Part shown: positions 52,916 to 62,464 of the stretch, piece after piece
Layout: every line of letters starts with the position of its first letter
Numbering within the stretch: the first letter of the stretch is position 1
Assembly: GCF_007991735.1 (NCBI RefSeq)
Contig: NZ_BJYX01000009.1
Coordinates: 1-64,000 of the forward strand
Length of the DNA: 64,000 nt
Origin: Terrabacter aerolatus
GTDB lineage: Bacteria > Actinomycetota > Actinomycetes > Actinomycetales > Dermatophilaceae
Direction of reading: 5' to 3'
The notes under the pieces: model-generated
Seen by the model: only the letters and a program-made list of their open reading frames with translations
Databases searched by the model: none
What the model was told of the DNA's origin: nothing
Position numbers and translations under genes: made by a program

Positions 52916-53437
52916 TCAGCCCTCGTCGGGCTCGTCGGCGATCTCGTCGACGACGTGCATGGCGGCCTCCTCGGCCGACGCGCCGGCGCCGTCGACGCCC
53001 ACGTCGGTGGCCCAGACCTGCTTCTCGTCGTCCTCGTGGGCACCCTCGTCGTCGGCGACGAGGCGGCCGGCGCGCGCGTCGCCCACCTCGTTGTCACCGA
53101 GCCAGTCGTCCTCGGCGTCGATCGAGTCGGGGTCGTCGCCGCCGACCCGGTCGTCGTCGAGCCCGCTCTCGTTGTCGGGGGCGCCGTAGGCCGAGTCGGG
53201 GTCGGGCACCTCCTGGCGGATTCGCTCGTCGATCGTCTCGTCGACGGACTCCTCGTAGGCGGTGGTGCCGTGGGCGGTGACGCCCTGCGGGCGGTCGTTG
53301 GGGGAGTATCCACGGTCGAGCACGTCCTCGAGGTCGCCGTCCTCGAGGGTGTCCTCGGGCTGGAGCTGGTCCTCGTCGTCGACGCTGTAGGTCGTCAGGT
53401 CGTCGGAGACGTTCTCGTTGGGACCGGTGTCGCTCAT
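52916..53437 (-). CDS. DUF5709 family acidic protein
   Basis: 173 residues, ATG 53437 with AAGGAG upstream. TTYSVDDEDQLQPEDTLEDGDLEDVLDRGYSPNDRPQGVTAHGTTAYEESVDETIDERIRQEVPD is the DUF5709 signature, followed by acidic disordered sequence. No enzyme motif; role unknown. Its start overlaps the aspT stop by four bases, so both belong to one operon. Confidence 0.88.
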   Translation of the reverse strand: MSDTGPNENVSDDLTTYSVDDEDQLQPEDTLEDGDLEDVLDRGYSPNDRPQGVTAHGTTAYEESVDETIDERIRQEVPDPDSAYGAPDNESGLDDDRVGGDDPDSIDAEDDWLGDNEVGDARAGRLVADDEGAHEDDEKQVWATDVGVDGAGASAEEAAMHVVDEIADEPDEG

Positions 53438-54807
53438 CGCGGGGCTCCTTCGGTGGTGGCGTTCGTCGCGTTCGGTGCCGGCAGCGTCGAGCCACCGCCC
53501 TCTGCCCCTACCCGCGACGCACGCTCGGCGGTCAGCTTCTCGGCCGCCGCGAGCGCGACGCACGTGGCGACCCCCGCCATGGCCGTGCGCACCTCCTCGA
53601 GCACCGGGAAGGTCGGGGCGAGACGGATGTTGCGGTCACGCGGGTCGTGGCCGAGGGGGAAGGACGCGCCGGCCGGGGTCAGGGCGATGCCGGCGTCCTT
53701 GGCGAGGGCCACGACCCGGGAGGCGGTGCCGTCGAGGACGTCGAGGTTGACGAAGTAGCCGCCGGTCGGGTGGCTCCACTCGGCCACCTCGAGCCCGGCG
53801 AGGCCGCTGGTCAGTGCCTCGTCGACCGCCGCGAACTTCGGCGCGATGATCTCGCGGTGCTTGCGCATGTGGGCGCGCACGCCGTCGGCGTCGCGGAAGA
53901 ACTCGACGTGGCGCAGGTGGTTGACCTTGTCGGGCCCGATCGAGCCCATCGCGAGGTGCTTCAGGTACCACGCGACGTTGGCCGCGCTCGCGGCGAGCAC
54001 GGCCACGCCGGCGCCCGCGAAGGTGATCTTCGAGGTCGAGGCGAACATGATCGGCCGGTTCGGGTGGCCCGAGGCCGCCGCGAGGCTGATGATGTCGGCG
54101 CTCTTCGCCTCGTCCTCGGTGAGGTGGTGGAAGGCGTACGCGTTGTCCCAGAAGATCGTGAAGTCGGGGGCGGCGGTCGGCATGGCCGCCAGCCGGGCCG
54201 CGATCTCCTGCGACACGACGGCGCCGGAGGGGTTCGCGTAGGTCGGCACGATCCAGATGCCCTTGATGCTCGGGTCGTCCTTGACGAGCGCCTCCACCGC
54301 GGCGACGTCCGGTCCGTCCTCGTGCATGTCGACGGTCACCATCTCGATGCCGAACGAGGCGAGCATCGAGAAGTGGCGGTCGTAGCCGGGCACGGGGCAG
54401 ATGAAGCGGACCTTCTCCTCCCGGCCCCACGGCCGGGGCGAGTCGACGCCTCCGAAGAGCAGGAAGTCGACGATGGTGCTGTACATCATCGTCAGGCTGG
54501 AATTGCCACCGGCGATGACCTGGCTCGGCTCGACCCAGAGCAGCTCGGCGAAGATCTCGCGCAGCTCCGCCAGACCCTCGAGGCCGCCGTAGTTGCGCAC
54601 GTCGACGCCGGCGCGGTCCTTGGTCGTCGTCGGCAGGTGCAGCAGGTCGTTCGAGAGGTCGAGCTGGGCGGCGGACGGCTTGCCCCGCGTCAGGTCGAGC
54701 TTGAGACCACGGGACTGCAGGTCCGTGTAGGCCGCCTGCTGCTCGGCGAGGAAGCCGGCCAGGTCGTCGTCGGACAGGGACGCGAGGGAGGTGCGCGGGT
54801 TCGTCAC
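53434..54807 (-). CDS. aspT: Aspartate aminotransferase, subgroup 1c (PLP-dependent)
   Basis: 457 residues, GTG 54807. The PLP fold shows NYGGLEGLAELREIFAELL, VIAGGNSSLTMMYSTIVDFLLFGG, ICPVPGYDRHFSMLASFGIEMVTVDM, YANPSGAVVS, FWDNAYAFHHL and FASTSKITFAGAGVAVL with the PLP-binding Lys. This matches the actinobacterial AspT (first described in Corynebacterium) rather than classical AspC. Converts oxaloacetate plus glutamate to aspartate plus 2-oxoglutarate. A variable, low-complexity tail of about 30 residues follows the conserved part. Confidence 0.88.
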   Translation of the reverse strand: MTNPRTSLASLSDDDLAGFLAEQQAAYTDLQSRGLKLDLTRGKPSAAQLDLSNDLLHLPTTTKDRAGVDVRNYGGLEGLAELREIFAELLWVEPSQVIAGGNSSLTMMYSTIVDFLLFGGVDSPRPWGREEKVRFICPVPGYDRHFSMLASFGIEMVTVDMHEDGPDVAAVEALVKDDPSIKGIWIVPTYANPSGAVVSQEIAARLAAMPTAAPDFTIFWDNAYAFHHLTEDEAKSADIISLAAASGHPNRPIMFASTSKITFAGAGVAVLAASAANVAWYLKHLAMGSIGPDKVNHLRHVEFFRDADGVRAHMRKHREIIAPKFAAVDEALTSGLAGLEVAEWSHPTGGYFVNLDVLDGTASRVVALAKDAGIALTPAGASFPLGHDPRDRNIRLAPTFPVLEEVRTAMAGVATCVALAAAEKLTAERASRVGAEGGGSTLPAPNATNATTEGAPR

Positions 54808-55075
54808 GCCTCGATCCTGCCACTGCGTGGCCCGGGCAGGGCGGCCGAGTCCGTATGCCGGGTCGCGGGCGCCGGGGTCGGCCGCGCGGTCGTCGGGGTG
54901 GGGTGCTCGCGCCTGCCGGCGTAGGCTGGACGAGACGGTCGGGAGAGCCTCGCGGAGGGGCTCACGAGGTCGGTTCGCGTTGGGCCGCATCCGTCCCGTA
55001 TGATCGTCCCTCGGACGGCATCGCTGGCCATGCTGACGCATGCCGTCCCGCCGGAGATCCCAACGTTTCCGGCGA
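54808..55075. promoter_or_regulatory. Promoter region of tRNA-Trp / secE / nusG
   Basis: No gene in this 268-base gap. A -10-like TATGAT is at 54999-55004, with no well-spaced -35 (TTGGGC at 54980 is only 13 bases away). It lies 72 bases before the tRNA. The heptamer TATGCCG is at 54854. Confidence 0.45.
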
Positions 55076-55148
55076 AGGGCAATAGCTCAATTGGTAGAGC
55101 ACTGGTCTCCAAAACCAGCGGTTGGGGGTTCGAGTCCCTCTTGCCCTG
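55076..55148 (+). tRNA. tRNA-Trp (anticodon CCA)
   Basis: Acceptor AGGGCAA/TTGCCCT, anticodon stem CTGGT/ACCAG around CTCCAAA, T-loop GGTTCGAGTCC, discriminator G. No encoded CCA. Its position before secE matches trpT-secE-nusG in mycobacteria and Streptomyces. Confidence 0.96.
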
Positions 55149-55261
55149 CGCATCCCAGTGATGTGGTCGTCGTGCAAGGCGGCACGCGACTTCTGCCCAG
55201 ACGTGGTCCTCCACGGGCGGGCTCCTGTCGCGGGCCGACACCCAGGCAGAAAGAAGGAATC

Positions 55262-55531
55262 GTGACCGAGACGAGCGCCAAGCGCGGGTCCGGCCGTGCC
55301 GACAAGGCTCGCGGCGGCAACCCGGTGTCGCGCCTCTTCGGGGCGATCAGCCTCTTCGTGCGCCAGATCCTCGACGAGCTGCGCAAGGTCGTGCGGCCCA
55401 CCGGTCCCGAGCTCGTGCGCTACACGACCGTCGTGGTCGTGTTCGTCGTGATCATGATGGCCCTCGTGTCGGGTCTCGACTTCGGTCTGAGCCGGCTCAT
55501 CTCCTGGGCCTTCACGGGCTCGCCCACCTGA
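55262..55531 (+). CDS. secE: Preprotein translocase subunit SecE
   Basis: 89 residues. A basic N-terminus, then [51 protein letters not shown], the conserved amphipathic helix plus single membrane segment of SecE. GTG 55262 with AAGGAATC upstream. Clamps SecY in the SecYEG channel. Cotranscribed with nusG. Confidence 0.95.
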   Translation: MTETSAKRGSGRADKARGGNPVSRLFGAISLFVRQILDELRKVVRPTGPELVRYTTVVVVFVVIMMALVSGLDFGLSRLISWAFTGSPT

Positions 55532-55614
55532 CGCACGAGCCCACGGCCCGCGTCAACGGGATGTCACCGCCAGCCCCCACCGGCTGGTCCACGAGCAAGG
55601 AAGCAGGTCAGAGC

Positions 55615-56493
55615 GTGTCCGAGCAGTTCGCCCACGAGGGCGCCCCGAACGGCGAGAGCACCGAGAGCGACGTCGTCGACCCCGCGGCCCTGACCGGCGA
55701 CCTCACGGCGTCCGACGTCGAGTCGGCTGCTGGTGACACCGGCTCCGACGTGCCCGAGGCCGACGCCGAGGACTCCCACGACGCCGAGGACGCCGACGAC
55801 GCGGATGCTGAGGACACCGAGGACACCGACGCGGAGGCCGTCGAGGGCTCCGACGACGAGGCTCCCGCCGTCCAGGGCAGCGGTGACCCGGTCGCCGACT
55901 TCAAGGCCGACCTGCGCAGCCGCTTCGGCGACTGGTTCGTCATCCACTCCTACGCCGGTTACGAGAACCGCGTGAAGGCCAACCTCGAGACGCGTATCCA
56001 GACGCTCAACATGGAGGACTTCATCTTCGAGATCGAGGTCCCCATGGAGGAGGTCACCGAGATCAAGAACGGCCAGAAGAAGCAGGTCCGTCGGGTCCGG
56101 ATGCCCGGTTACGTCCTCGTCCGCATGGACCTCACGGACGAGAGCTGGGGCGCCGTGCGCCACACGCCGGGCGTCACCGGTTTCGTCGGCAACGCCCACC
56201 AGCCGGTCCCGCTGTCGATCGACGAGGTCTTCACGATGCTCGCGCCGACCTTCGAGGCCGCCCAGGGCGCCGACGGCTCGGGTGCCGCGTCCGGCACGAG
56301 CGCACCCAAGGACGTCCGCGTCGTCGACTTCGAGGTCGGCGAGTCCGTGACCGTCATGGAGGGGCCGTTCGAGACCCTTCCCGCCACGATCTCCGAGATC
56401 AACGCCGACACGCAGAAGCTCAAGGTGCTCGTCTCGATCTTCGGCCGGGAGACCCCGGTCGAGCTCTCCTTCGCCCAGGTCGCCAAGATCTGA
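55615..56493 (+). CDS. nusG: Transcription antitermination/termination factor NusG with acidic N-terminal extension
   Basis: 292 residues. The first 95 residues are acidic low-complexity sequence ([31 protein letters not shown]), usual in actinobacterial NusG. Then the NGN domain: [68 protein letters not shown], and a C-terminal KOW domain with [53 protein letters not shown] chose GTG 55615 over the frame start at 55561. Part of the secE-nusG-rplK-rplA operon. Confidence 0.95.
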   Translation: MSEQFAHEGAPNGESTESDVVDPAALTGDLTASDVESAAGDTGSDVPEADAEDSHDAEDADDADAEDTEDTDAEAVEGSDDEAPAVQGSGDPVADFKADLRSRFGDWFVIHSYAGYENRVKANLETRIQTLNMEDFIFEIEVPMEEVTEIKNGQKKQVRRVRMPGYVLVRMDLTDESWGAVRHTPGVTGFVGNAHQPVPLSIDEVFTMLAPTFEAAQGADGSGAASGTSAPKDVRVVDFEVGESVTVMEGPFETLPATISEINADTQKLKVLVSIFGRETPVELSFAQVAKI

Positions 56494-56512
56494 GCAAGGT
56501 CCCACCACGTTC

Positions 56513-56530
56513 GGTGCGGCATCCCGCACC
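56513..56530 (+). promoter_or_regulatory. Short hairpin in the nusG-rplK gap
   Basis: GGTGCGG and CCGCACC around CATC, 19 bases after the nusG stop and 58 bases before rplK. It could be an attenuator or part of a ribosomal-protein leader. No T-run. Confidence 0.4.
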
Positions 56531-56588
56531 GGCCTGCAACCGGGTCATCGCCCACGGCGTCGGTCCACAACGAAGAAGGTAGGCAACC

Positions 56589-57020
56589 ATGCCCCCCAAG
56601 AAGAAGGTCTCCGGCTTCATCAAGCTGCAGATCCAGGCCGGTCAGGCCACCCCCGCCCCGCCCGTCGGCCCGGCCCTCGGCCAGCACGGCGTCAACATCA
56701 TGGAGTTCGTCAAGGCGTACAACGCCGCGACGGAGTCCCAGCGCGGCAACGTCATCCCGGTCGAGATCACGGTCTACGAGGACCGCTCGTTCACCTTCGT
56801 GACGAAGACCCCGCCGGCTGCCGAGCTCATCAAGAAGGCCGCGGGCGTCGCCAAGGGCTCGGGTGAGCCGCACAAGACCAAGGTCGCCAAGCTCTCGCGC
56901 GACCAGGTCCTCGAGATCGCCCGTCAGAAGATGGAAGACCTCAACGCCCACGACGAGGAGATGGCGGCGCGCATCATCGCCGGCACCGCCCGCTCGATGG
57001 GTATCGACACCGAGCTCTGA
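56589..57020 (+). CDS. rplK: 50S ribosomal protein L11
   Basis: 143 residues: [74 protein letters not shown]. Full length and fully conserved, including the thiostrepton/RelA-region Pro-rich N-domain. ATG 56589 after AAGAAGGTAGG. Confidence 0.98.
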   Translation: MPPKKKVSGFIKLQIQAGQATPAPPVGPALGQHGVNIMEFVKAYNAATESQRGNVIPVEITVYEDRSFTFVTKTPPAAELIKKAAGVAKGSGEPHKTKVAKLSRDQVLEIARQKMEDLNAHDEEMAARIIAGTARSMGIDTEL

Positions 57021-57037
57021 GGGCTCACCCCCGGCCG

Positions 57038-57061
57038 CACGGCATACGGACCGTATGCCGT
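57038..57061. promoter_or_regulatory. Inverted pair of the CGGCATAC/GTATGCCG motif between rplK and rplA
   Basis: ACGGCATACGG-A-CCGTATGCCGT, a perfect 23-base palindrome with 11-base arms at 57039-57061. It lies 18 bases after the rplK stop and 65 bases before rplA. It could form a strong mRNA hairpin and act as a processing or partial termination site; the motif itself is spread over the window (see findings). Confidence 0.75.
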
Positions 57062-57126
57062 CGGCCACGTGGGAGGGCCAGCGCTGGCCCGCACCACGAC
57101 TCCACCACCACGCAAGGAGCAGTTCC

Positions 57127-57843
57127 ATGAAGCGCAGCAAGAACTACCGCGCCGCAGCCGAGCTCGTCACGCCGGGCAAGGTCTACGCCCCGCTCGAGGC
57201 CGTCCGCGTCGCCAAGCAGACCGCCAAGGCGAAGTACGACGAGACCGTCGAGGTCGCCATGCGTCTCGGCGTCGACCCCCGCAAGGCCGACCAGGCCGTC
57301 CGCGGCACGGTCAACCTGCCGCACGGCACGGGCAAGACCGCCCGCGTCCTCGTCTTCGCCAACGGCGACAAGGCCGAGGCCGCCCGTGAGGCCGGCGCCG
57401 ACCACGTCGGCTCCGACGACCTGCTCGAGAAGGTCCAGGGCGGCTGGCTCGACTTCGACGCCGTCGTCGCGACCCCTGACCTCATGGGCAAGGTCGGTCG
57501 TCTCGGCAAGGTGCTCGGCCCGCGTGGCCTCATGCCCAACCCGAAGACCGGCACCGTGACGATGGACGTCGCCAAGGCCGTCACCGACATCAAGGGCGGC
57601 AAGATCGAGTTCCGCGTCGACAAGCACGCGAACCTCCACTTCATCATCGGCAAGGCCTCCTTCGACGAGGCCAAGCTCGTCGAGAACTACGCCGCCGCGC
57701 TCGAGGAGATCCTGCGTCTGAAGCCGGCCAGCTCCAAGGGCCGCTACATCGAGAAGGCCACCGTCTCCACGACGATGGGCCCGGGCATCCCGCTCGACTT
57801 CTCCAAGACGCGCAACCTCCTCGCCGAGGAGGAGCAGGCCTGA
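57127..57843 (+). CDS. rplA: 50S ribosomal protein L1
   Basis: 238 residues: [144 protein letters not shown]. Complete, with the L1 signature. ATG 57127 after AAGGAG. Last gene of the secE operon; a terminator follows at once. Confidence 0.98.
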   Translation: MKRSKNYRAAAELVTPGKVYAPLEAVRVAKQTAKAKYDETVEVAMRLGVDPRKADQAVRGTVNLPHGTGKTARVLVFANGDKAEAAREAGADHVGSDDLLEKVQGGWLDFDAVVATPDLMGKVGRLGKVLGPRGLMPNPKTGTVTMDVAKAVTDIKGGKIEFRVDKHANLHFIIGKASFDEAKLVENYAAALEEILRLKPASSKGRYIEKATVSTTMGPGIPLDFSKTRNLLAEEEQA

Positions 57844-57863
57844 CCGCCTGACCCACGCAGTCC

Positions 57864-57899
57864 GAGAGCCCGTCACCCCTCCGGGGGTGGCGGGCTCTC
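57864..57899 (+). terminator. Strong terminator after rplA
   Basis: Sixteen-base arms (GAGAGCCCGTCACCCC and GGGGTGGCGGGCTCTC, one G-T wobble) around TCCG, 21 bases after the rplA stop, ending GTGCGTT. Confidence 0.85.
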
Positions 57900-57982
57900 G
57901 TGCGTTCCCGGGCCGTCACGGCGTCGCCGATCGGCGGAGATCTCGGCGCGAAAGGTGGCGTTTGCGCGGGTACGGTCGAAAG

Positions 57983-59866
57983 ATGAGTCGTCACAGCGTC
58001 TGCACCATGACACGTTCTCGATGGGTCCTCGGCGCCCTCGTCGTCGGACTCCCTCTGTCCCTGCTGCCGGCCACGGCCGGTGCCCAGCCGTCGATGGCCC
58101 CGGCGTCCTCGGGCGCCGACCGGGGGTGGCACGGCGCACCCACGCCGCTGCCCAAGGCGGCGGTGATGACCGGCTCCGGTGGCGCGGTCAGCTCCGTCGA
58201 CCGGGACGCCTCGCAGGTCGGCATCGACGTGCTCGCCCGGGGTGGCAACGCGGCCGACGCGGCGGTCGCGACGGCGGCGGCCCTCGGCGTGACCGAGCCC
58301 TACAGCGCCGGCATCGGTGGCGGTGGGTTCCTCGTCTACTACGACGCGCGCAGCAAGAGGGTGTCGACCATCGACGGGCGGGAGACGGCCCCGAAGACCT
58401 TCACCGACAAGACCTTCACCGACCCGGCCACGGGCAAGGCGATGGACTTCACCACGGTCGTGAACTCCGGCCTGTCCGTCGGGGTGCCCGGCACTCCGGC
58501 CCTGTGGGACAAGGCGCTGCGCGACTACGGCACCCTGTCGCTCAACGCCGCGCTCAAGCCGGCCGAGCGACTCGCCGAGAAGGGCTTCGTCGTCGACCAG
58601 ACCTTCGCCGACCAGACCTCGGCCAACGCCGCGCGCTTCTCGGTGTTCCCCGCCACGGCGAAGGTCTTCCTGCGCGACGGGAAGGCTCCCGCCGTGGGGT
58701 CGGTCTTCACGAACCCCGACATGGCCAAGGCGTACCGGACGCTGCGCACCCAGGGCACGGGGGCGTTGTATGCCGGCCGGCTCGGCCAGGCGATCGTGGC
58801 CGAGTCGCGGGCGCCGCACACGCGTCCGGGCGCCTCCGTCATGGGAGGCCAGATGACGATGGCCGACCTCAACGCCTATCGCGCGCTGACCAAGGCGCCG
58901 ATCCACTCGCAGTACAAGGGATACGACGTCTACGGCATGCCGGTCCCGAGCTCGGGCGGCATCGCCGTCGCCGAGATCCTCAACCTCATCCGGGCCTACG
59001 AGGACCGCACCGGCGTCACGACGTCGTCGCTGTCCGACGTCGACTACCTCCACCGCTTCTCGGAGGCCTCGGCGACGGCCTTCGCCGACCGCAACCGCTG
59101 GGTCGGTGACGTCCCCGGCGTGCCGTTGCGCGAGCTGACCGATCCCGCCTTCGCCGCGGAGCGTGCCTGCCTCTTCGACCCGGCCAAGGCGCAGCCGCGG
59201 CCGATCCCGTTCGGCTCGCCCGACGGCTCCTACGCCTCCTGCGCACCGGGCACGGTCGGGCAGCGCGAGCCCTACGAGGGGCAGTCGACCTCGCACCTGA
59301 CGGCCACCGACAGGTGGGGCAACGTGGCGTCGTACACGCTGACCATCGAGCAGACGGGTGGCTCGGGCATCACTGTCCCGGGGTACGGCTTCCTGCTCAA
59401 CAACGAGCTGACGGACTTCAACTTCACGCCCCTGACCCCGGGGGTCCCCGACCCGAACCTGCCCGGTCCGGGCAAGCGCCCCCGGTCCTCGATGAGCCCG
59501 ACCATCCTGCTCGACCACGGCCGGCCGTTCCTCGCCGTGGGCTCGCCGGGCGGCGCCACGATCATCACGTCGGTGTCGCAGACCATCCTCGGCTACCTCG
59601 ACCGCAACCTCTCGCTCGTCGACGCGATCGCGGCGCCGCGGCTCAGCTCGCGCAACGGTGCCAGCGAGGGGGCCGAGCCGCAGATCCTCGACGGCCCGAC
59701 CGGAGCGGCGCTGACGGCGATGGGCCACAAGCTCGCCTCGTCCGGGACGCCCAACGAGATCGGCGCCGTGACGGCGATCCGCAGTCTGGGCCACGGACTC
59801 TTCGAGGCCGCCGCGGAGCCGACCCGCCGCGGTGGGGGTTCGGCGATGGTGGTCCACCCGCGCTGA
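57983..59866 (+). CDS. ggt: Gamma-glutamyltranspeptidase, secreted
   Basis: 627 residues. A signal peptide (WVLGALVVGLPLSLLPATAGAQPS) precedes the GGT Ntn-hydrolase. DVLARGGNAADAAVATAAALGVTEPYSAGIGGGGFLVYYDA is the glutamyl-binding region. The catalytic, autocleaving Thr is in STSHLTATDRWGNVASYT at about residue 436. GSGI and LSLVDAIAAPRLS are family features. It cleaves glutathione and gamma-glutamyl peptides outside the cell. ATG 57983 chosen; the in-frame ATG 58007 (MTRSRWVL) is equally good for a signal peptide. Single-gene unit, with a hairpin after it. Confidence 0.93.
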   Translation: MSRHSVCTMTRSRWVLGALVVGLPLSLLPATAGAQPSMAPASSGADRGWHGAPTPLPKAAVMTGSGGAVSSVDRDASQVGIDVLARGGNAADAAVATAAALGVTEPYSAGIGGGGFLVYYDARSKRVSTIDGRETAPKTFTDKTFTDPATGKAMDFTTVVNSGLSVGVPGTPALWDKALRDYGTLSLNAALKPAERLAEKGFVVDQTFADQTSANAARFSVFPATAKVFLRDGKAPAVGSVFTNPDMAKAYRTLRTQGTGALYAGRLGQAIVAESRAPHTRPGASVMGGQMTMADLNAYRALTKAPIHSQYKGYDVYGMPVPSSGGIAVAEILNLIRAYEDRTGVTTSSLSDVDYLHRFSEASATAFADRNRWVGDVPGVPLRELTDPAFAAERACLFDPAKAQPRPIPFGSPDGSYASCAPGTVGQREPYEGQSTSHLTATDRWGNVASYTLTIEQTGGSGITVPGYGFLLNNELTDFNFTPLTPGVPDPNLPGPGKRPRSSMSPTILLDHGRPFLAVGSPGGATIITSVSQTILGYLDRNLSLVDAIAAPRLSSRNGASEGAEPQILDGPTGAALTAMGHKLASSGTPNEIGAVTAIRSLGHGLFEAAAEPTRRGGGSAMVVHPR

Positions 59867-59901
59867 GGTCCGCAGCGCTCCTGCTGCACCTGAGGTCCTT
59901 C

Positions 59902-59934
59902 GAGAGGCCGGTCCCGCAAGGGGGCCGGCCTCTC
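59902..59934 (+). terminator. Terminator after ggt
   Basis: Perfect ten-base arms GAGAGGCCGG and CCGGCCTCTC with a 13-base loop, 36 bases after the ggt stop. Confidence 0.75.
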
Positions 59935-60097
59935 CGCCTGCCCGGTCGGTGGTGGTGGTTGAAACAGTAATGGTCCATTACCACAGCAGCCTGACTTTTG
60001 TCGCATCCTCGCGTAACACGCCGGGAACCTGTCTCGTTGTCCGTAGTACATCGGTCAGGGGATCGATGAGCAGGGCATCGATGACAGGAGTTCGACG
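59935..60097 (+). promoter_or_regulatory. A+T-rich promoter island before the secreted protein gene
   Basis: Contains the perfect palindrome GTAATGG-T-CCATTAC (59967-59981) and a stretch with GGAAC and GTCCGTAGTACATC, possibly an ECF-type promoter (GGAAC about 17 bases before GTACAT near 60025-60055). Base composition is clearly lower in GC than the surrounding DNA. No gene visible. Regulator unknown. Confidence 0.5.
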
Positions 60098-61356
60098 ATG
60101 ATGGGAAACAAGCTCACAGCACTACTCTCAGCCGCAGCCATCGCAGGGGTGGCTGCGCCTCTCAGCGCCTCGCCGGCGACGGCGGCCACCTCGACCACGG
60201 GGGTCTCCGCCTACGCCTACGGCAGCTACGTCGTGGTGGGCGGTCTCGTCCGTTCCGGACCGACGGCGCTCGCGAGCATCGGGTGCACGACCGCCTTCGG
60301 ACGCACCTCCACCGGATCGACGGCCACGGTCACCGTCCCGGCGGCGGGCTCGGTCGGTGCGACCCGCACCAGCGCGTCGACGTCCCAGAGCGCGAGCGGC
60401 CACTCCAGCCGCGCCTCGGCGACGACGGGGCGGTCAACCTGCTGGGCGGGCTGGTGCGGGCTGACGCGGTGACCTCGACGAGCACCGCGGCCCGCAGCAC
60501 GGCCGGAACCCTCACGGGCGGCAACCAGTCGCAGCTCGTGGGCCTCAAGGTCGGCGGCCGGGCACTCAACGCCGTGCCCGCCCCGAACTCGTCGATCTCG
60601 CTCAAGAGCTCGACGGGTGCGGCTCTCGCGACGGTCTACCTCAACCAGCAGTCCAAGTCCGTGGTCGGCAACGACCTGCGGGTCAGCACCGTGGCGCTGC
60701 GGGTCGTCATCACGGGGCAGAACTCGCTGGGTCTGCCGCTCGGTTCGAGCATCGCCGTCGGTGTCTCCAGCACGTCGCTGTCGAGGCCCGTCCTCGGCCT
60801 GGTCGGCGGCATGGGCTACTCGACCTCCGCGACCCTGGCCAACGGCGTCGTGTCGACGAGCCGCACCGCGCTCGCCTACCCGCCGTGCACCGGAGGTGCC
60901 TCGAAGGCGACGCTGGCCACGGCCGGCGTGCCCGGCGTGGTCTCGACGGGCACGACGACGACAGAGACGCTCTCGAAGGTGACGTCGAGCTCGCGCAGCT
61001 CGTACGTCAAGAACACGATCACCGGCCCGCGCGTCCTCAGCGGCCTCATCAGCGCCGACGCCGTCATCGCCGAGACGTCGGTCTCGCAGGCTGCTCCCGG
61101 CGCTGCTCCGGTCGCGACGGACAGCTCGCGCTTCGTCGGGCTGCGGATCGCCGGCCTGCCGGCGATCTCCTCCTCGGTCAAGCCCAACACCGTCCTCACG
61201 GTTCCGGGCCTGGGGCGGGTCACCCTGCACAAGGTCGTGCGCACGGCCACGTCGGTCGACGTCGTCATGGTCGAGGTCGTCACGAACCGTGTCTTCGACT
61301 CGCTGCCCACGGGCTCGGTCATCCGGATCGGCGCCTCGGCGACATCGGTCATCTGA
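60098..61356 (+). pseudogene. Secreted Ala/Ser/Thr-rich repetitive protein, frameshifted
   Basis: About 419 residues if joined. ATG 60098 after AGGAG; signal peptide (LTALLSAAAIAGVAAPLSASPATAA). The mature part has repeated blocks of about 65-70 residues, each with a GLVRSGPTA / GLVRADAVT / GLISADAVI motif and VTVPGLGRVTLHK-like ends, resembling choice-of-anchor P-type surface proteins. In the GGGG run at 60427-60430 one G is missing: ASATTG continues in frame two as AVNLLGGLVRADAVTSTS to the stop at 61356. Both halves are well preserved, so either a recent mutation or a sequencing error. Confidence 0.75.
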
Positions 61357-61443
61357 CCGCAGACGACCGGTCGGACCGGCGACGGTGGCCGCGGACCCTC
61401 GGGTTCGCGGCCACCGTCACGTCTCGGTCGGGTGCGTCCGTGG

Positions 61444-62352
61444 TCAGGCCGGCTTGGGTGAGGGCCACGGCCAGGCGGTGCAGCCCTTGAGCCCGTAGGT
61501 CTGCTGCATCATGACGGGCGCGACCTTGCCCGGGCCGGCGCAGTAGGCGTGGGCGTGTCCGATGCCGTGGCCGACCTCGTGGTTGACGAGATAGACGCGG
61601 TACTGCGCGATGTCGGTGCCATAGGCGGCGGCGCCGAGCACCCAGCGGCGCAGGTTGAGCACGACGCGCCCGGCGTTGTGGCAGCTGACCTGGCCGCGTG
61701 TCTCGAGCGGAGCGCACAGCCTGTCGGTCGTGCCGGGGCTCGCGAGCGTGATGCGCAGGTCGACCGGGGCGCCCTTGGCCGCGTCTGCTGGCGAGACGTC
61801 GACGAAGCGCACCCCGTCGGTGGCCTGCCAGCCACGTGGGTCGGTCAGCACCGTGCCCACGGTGGCCGCGAAGTCCTCGGCCCGGATGTCGATGCCGCCC
61901 TCGAGCTCGACGGTGTAGCGGACGACCCGTCCACCCTTCGGCTCCGGCCGCAGGGCAGCCGGCGGCATCGCGACGACGGTGAACCTCCCCGACCCCGACT
62001 CGATGAGGGCACCCTTGTCGTCCTTGCCGTCGCCCGTTCCGGGCACCGGGCTGCTGGTCGCCCCGCCAGCCGCGGGCTGCGACCGGGACACCTGCGAGTC
62101 GGTTCCCGCGCCCTCCGGTATGCGTTCGAGCCGGTCGACGGAGATCGCGGGCGCGTGCCCGGCGAGCTGTGCCACCCGGGACGCGCGGGACAGGGCGCTT
62201 TCGGGCACCGGCTCGCCCGCGCCGGCGCGCGACACCGACCAGATGTCGGCCGCGATGCAGAGGATGAGGCCCACGGCCGCCCAGGAACGTCGGCGGCGGA
62301 TCGCCTGCCGCTGGGCAGGAGTCGGCCGGCGTGCTCCGCTGCGACTCGCCAT
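61444..62352 (-). CDS. DUF3152 secreted metallopeptidase-like protein
   Basis: 302 residues, ATG 62352. A basic N-terminus and one membrane segment (SWAAVGLILCIAADIWSVSRA) are followed by a Ser/Gly/Pro linker and the DUF3152 domain: VRYTVELEGGIDIRAEDFAATVGTVLTDPRGWQATDGVRFVDVS, SCHNAGRVVLNLRRWVLGAAAYGTDIAQYRVYLVNHEVGHGIGHAHAYC, with a zincin HExGHxxGH motif and a nearby Cys. Predicted outside the membrane; substrate unknown. Sits between ggt and rplJ on the opposite strand. Confidence 0.83.
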   Translation of the reverse strand: MASRSGARRPTPAQRQAIRRRRSWAAVGLILCIAADIWSVSRAGAGEPVPESALSRASRVAQLAGHAPAISVDRLERIPEGAGTDSQVSRSQPAAGGATSSPVPGTGDGKDDKGALIESGSGRFTVVAMPPAALRPEPKGGRVVRYTVELEGGIDIRAEDFAATVGTVLTDPRGWQATDGVRFVDVSPADAAKGAPVDLRITLASPGTTDRLCAPLETRGQVSCHNAGRVVLNLRRWVLGAAAYGTDIAQYRVYLVNHEVGHGIGHAHAYCAGPGKVAPVMMQQTYGLKGCTAWPWPSPKPA

Positions 62353-62435
62353 GGGTTTCACGCTAGGCCACGTACCCGTCGGGGTGGGGGACCGGGCCAC
62401 GGACCCGCCGCACTCCCACACCCGGTCGGCTCGAT

Positions 62436-62464
62436 TTGGCCGAGGCGGGTCCAGCCCGTACTGT
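62436..62464 (+). promoter_or_regulatory. rplJ: rplJL promoter
   Basis: TTGGCC at 62436-62441, a 17-base spacer and TACTGT at 62459-62464. Predicted transcription start near 62471, giving a leader of about 208 bases before rplJ, as usual for L10-regulated operons. Confidence 0.65.

Noticed and set aside
57644-59857. 737-codon minus-strand frame opposite ggt
   Set aside because: Antisense shadow of a clear gamma-glutamyltranspeptidase; low-complexity Arg/Gly translation.
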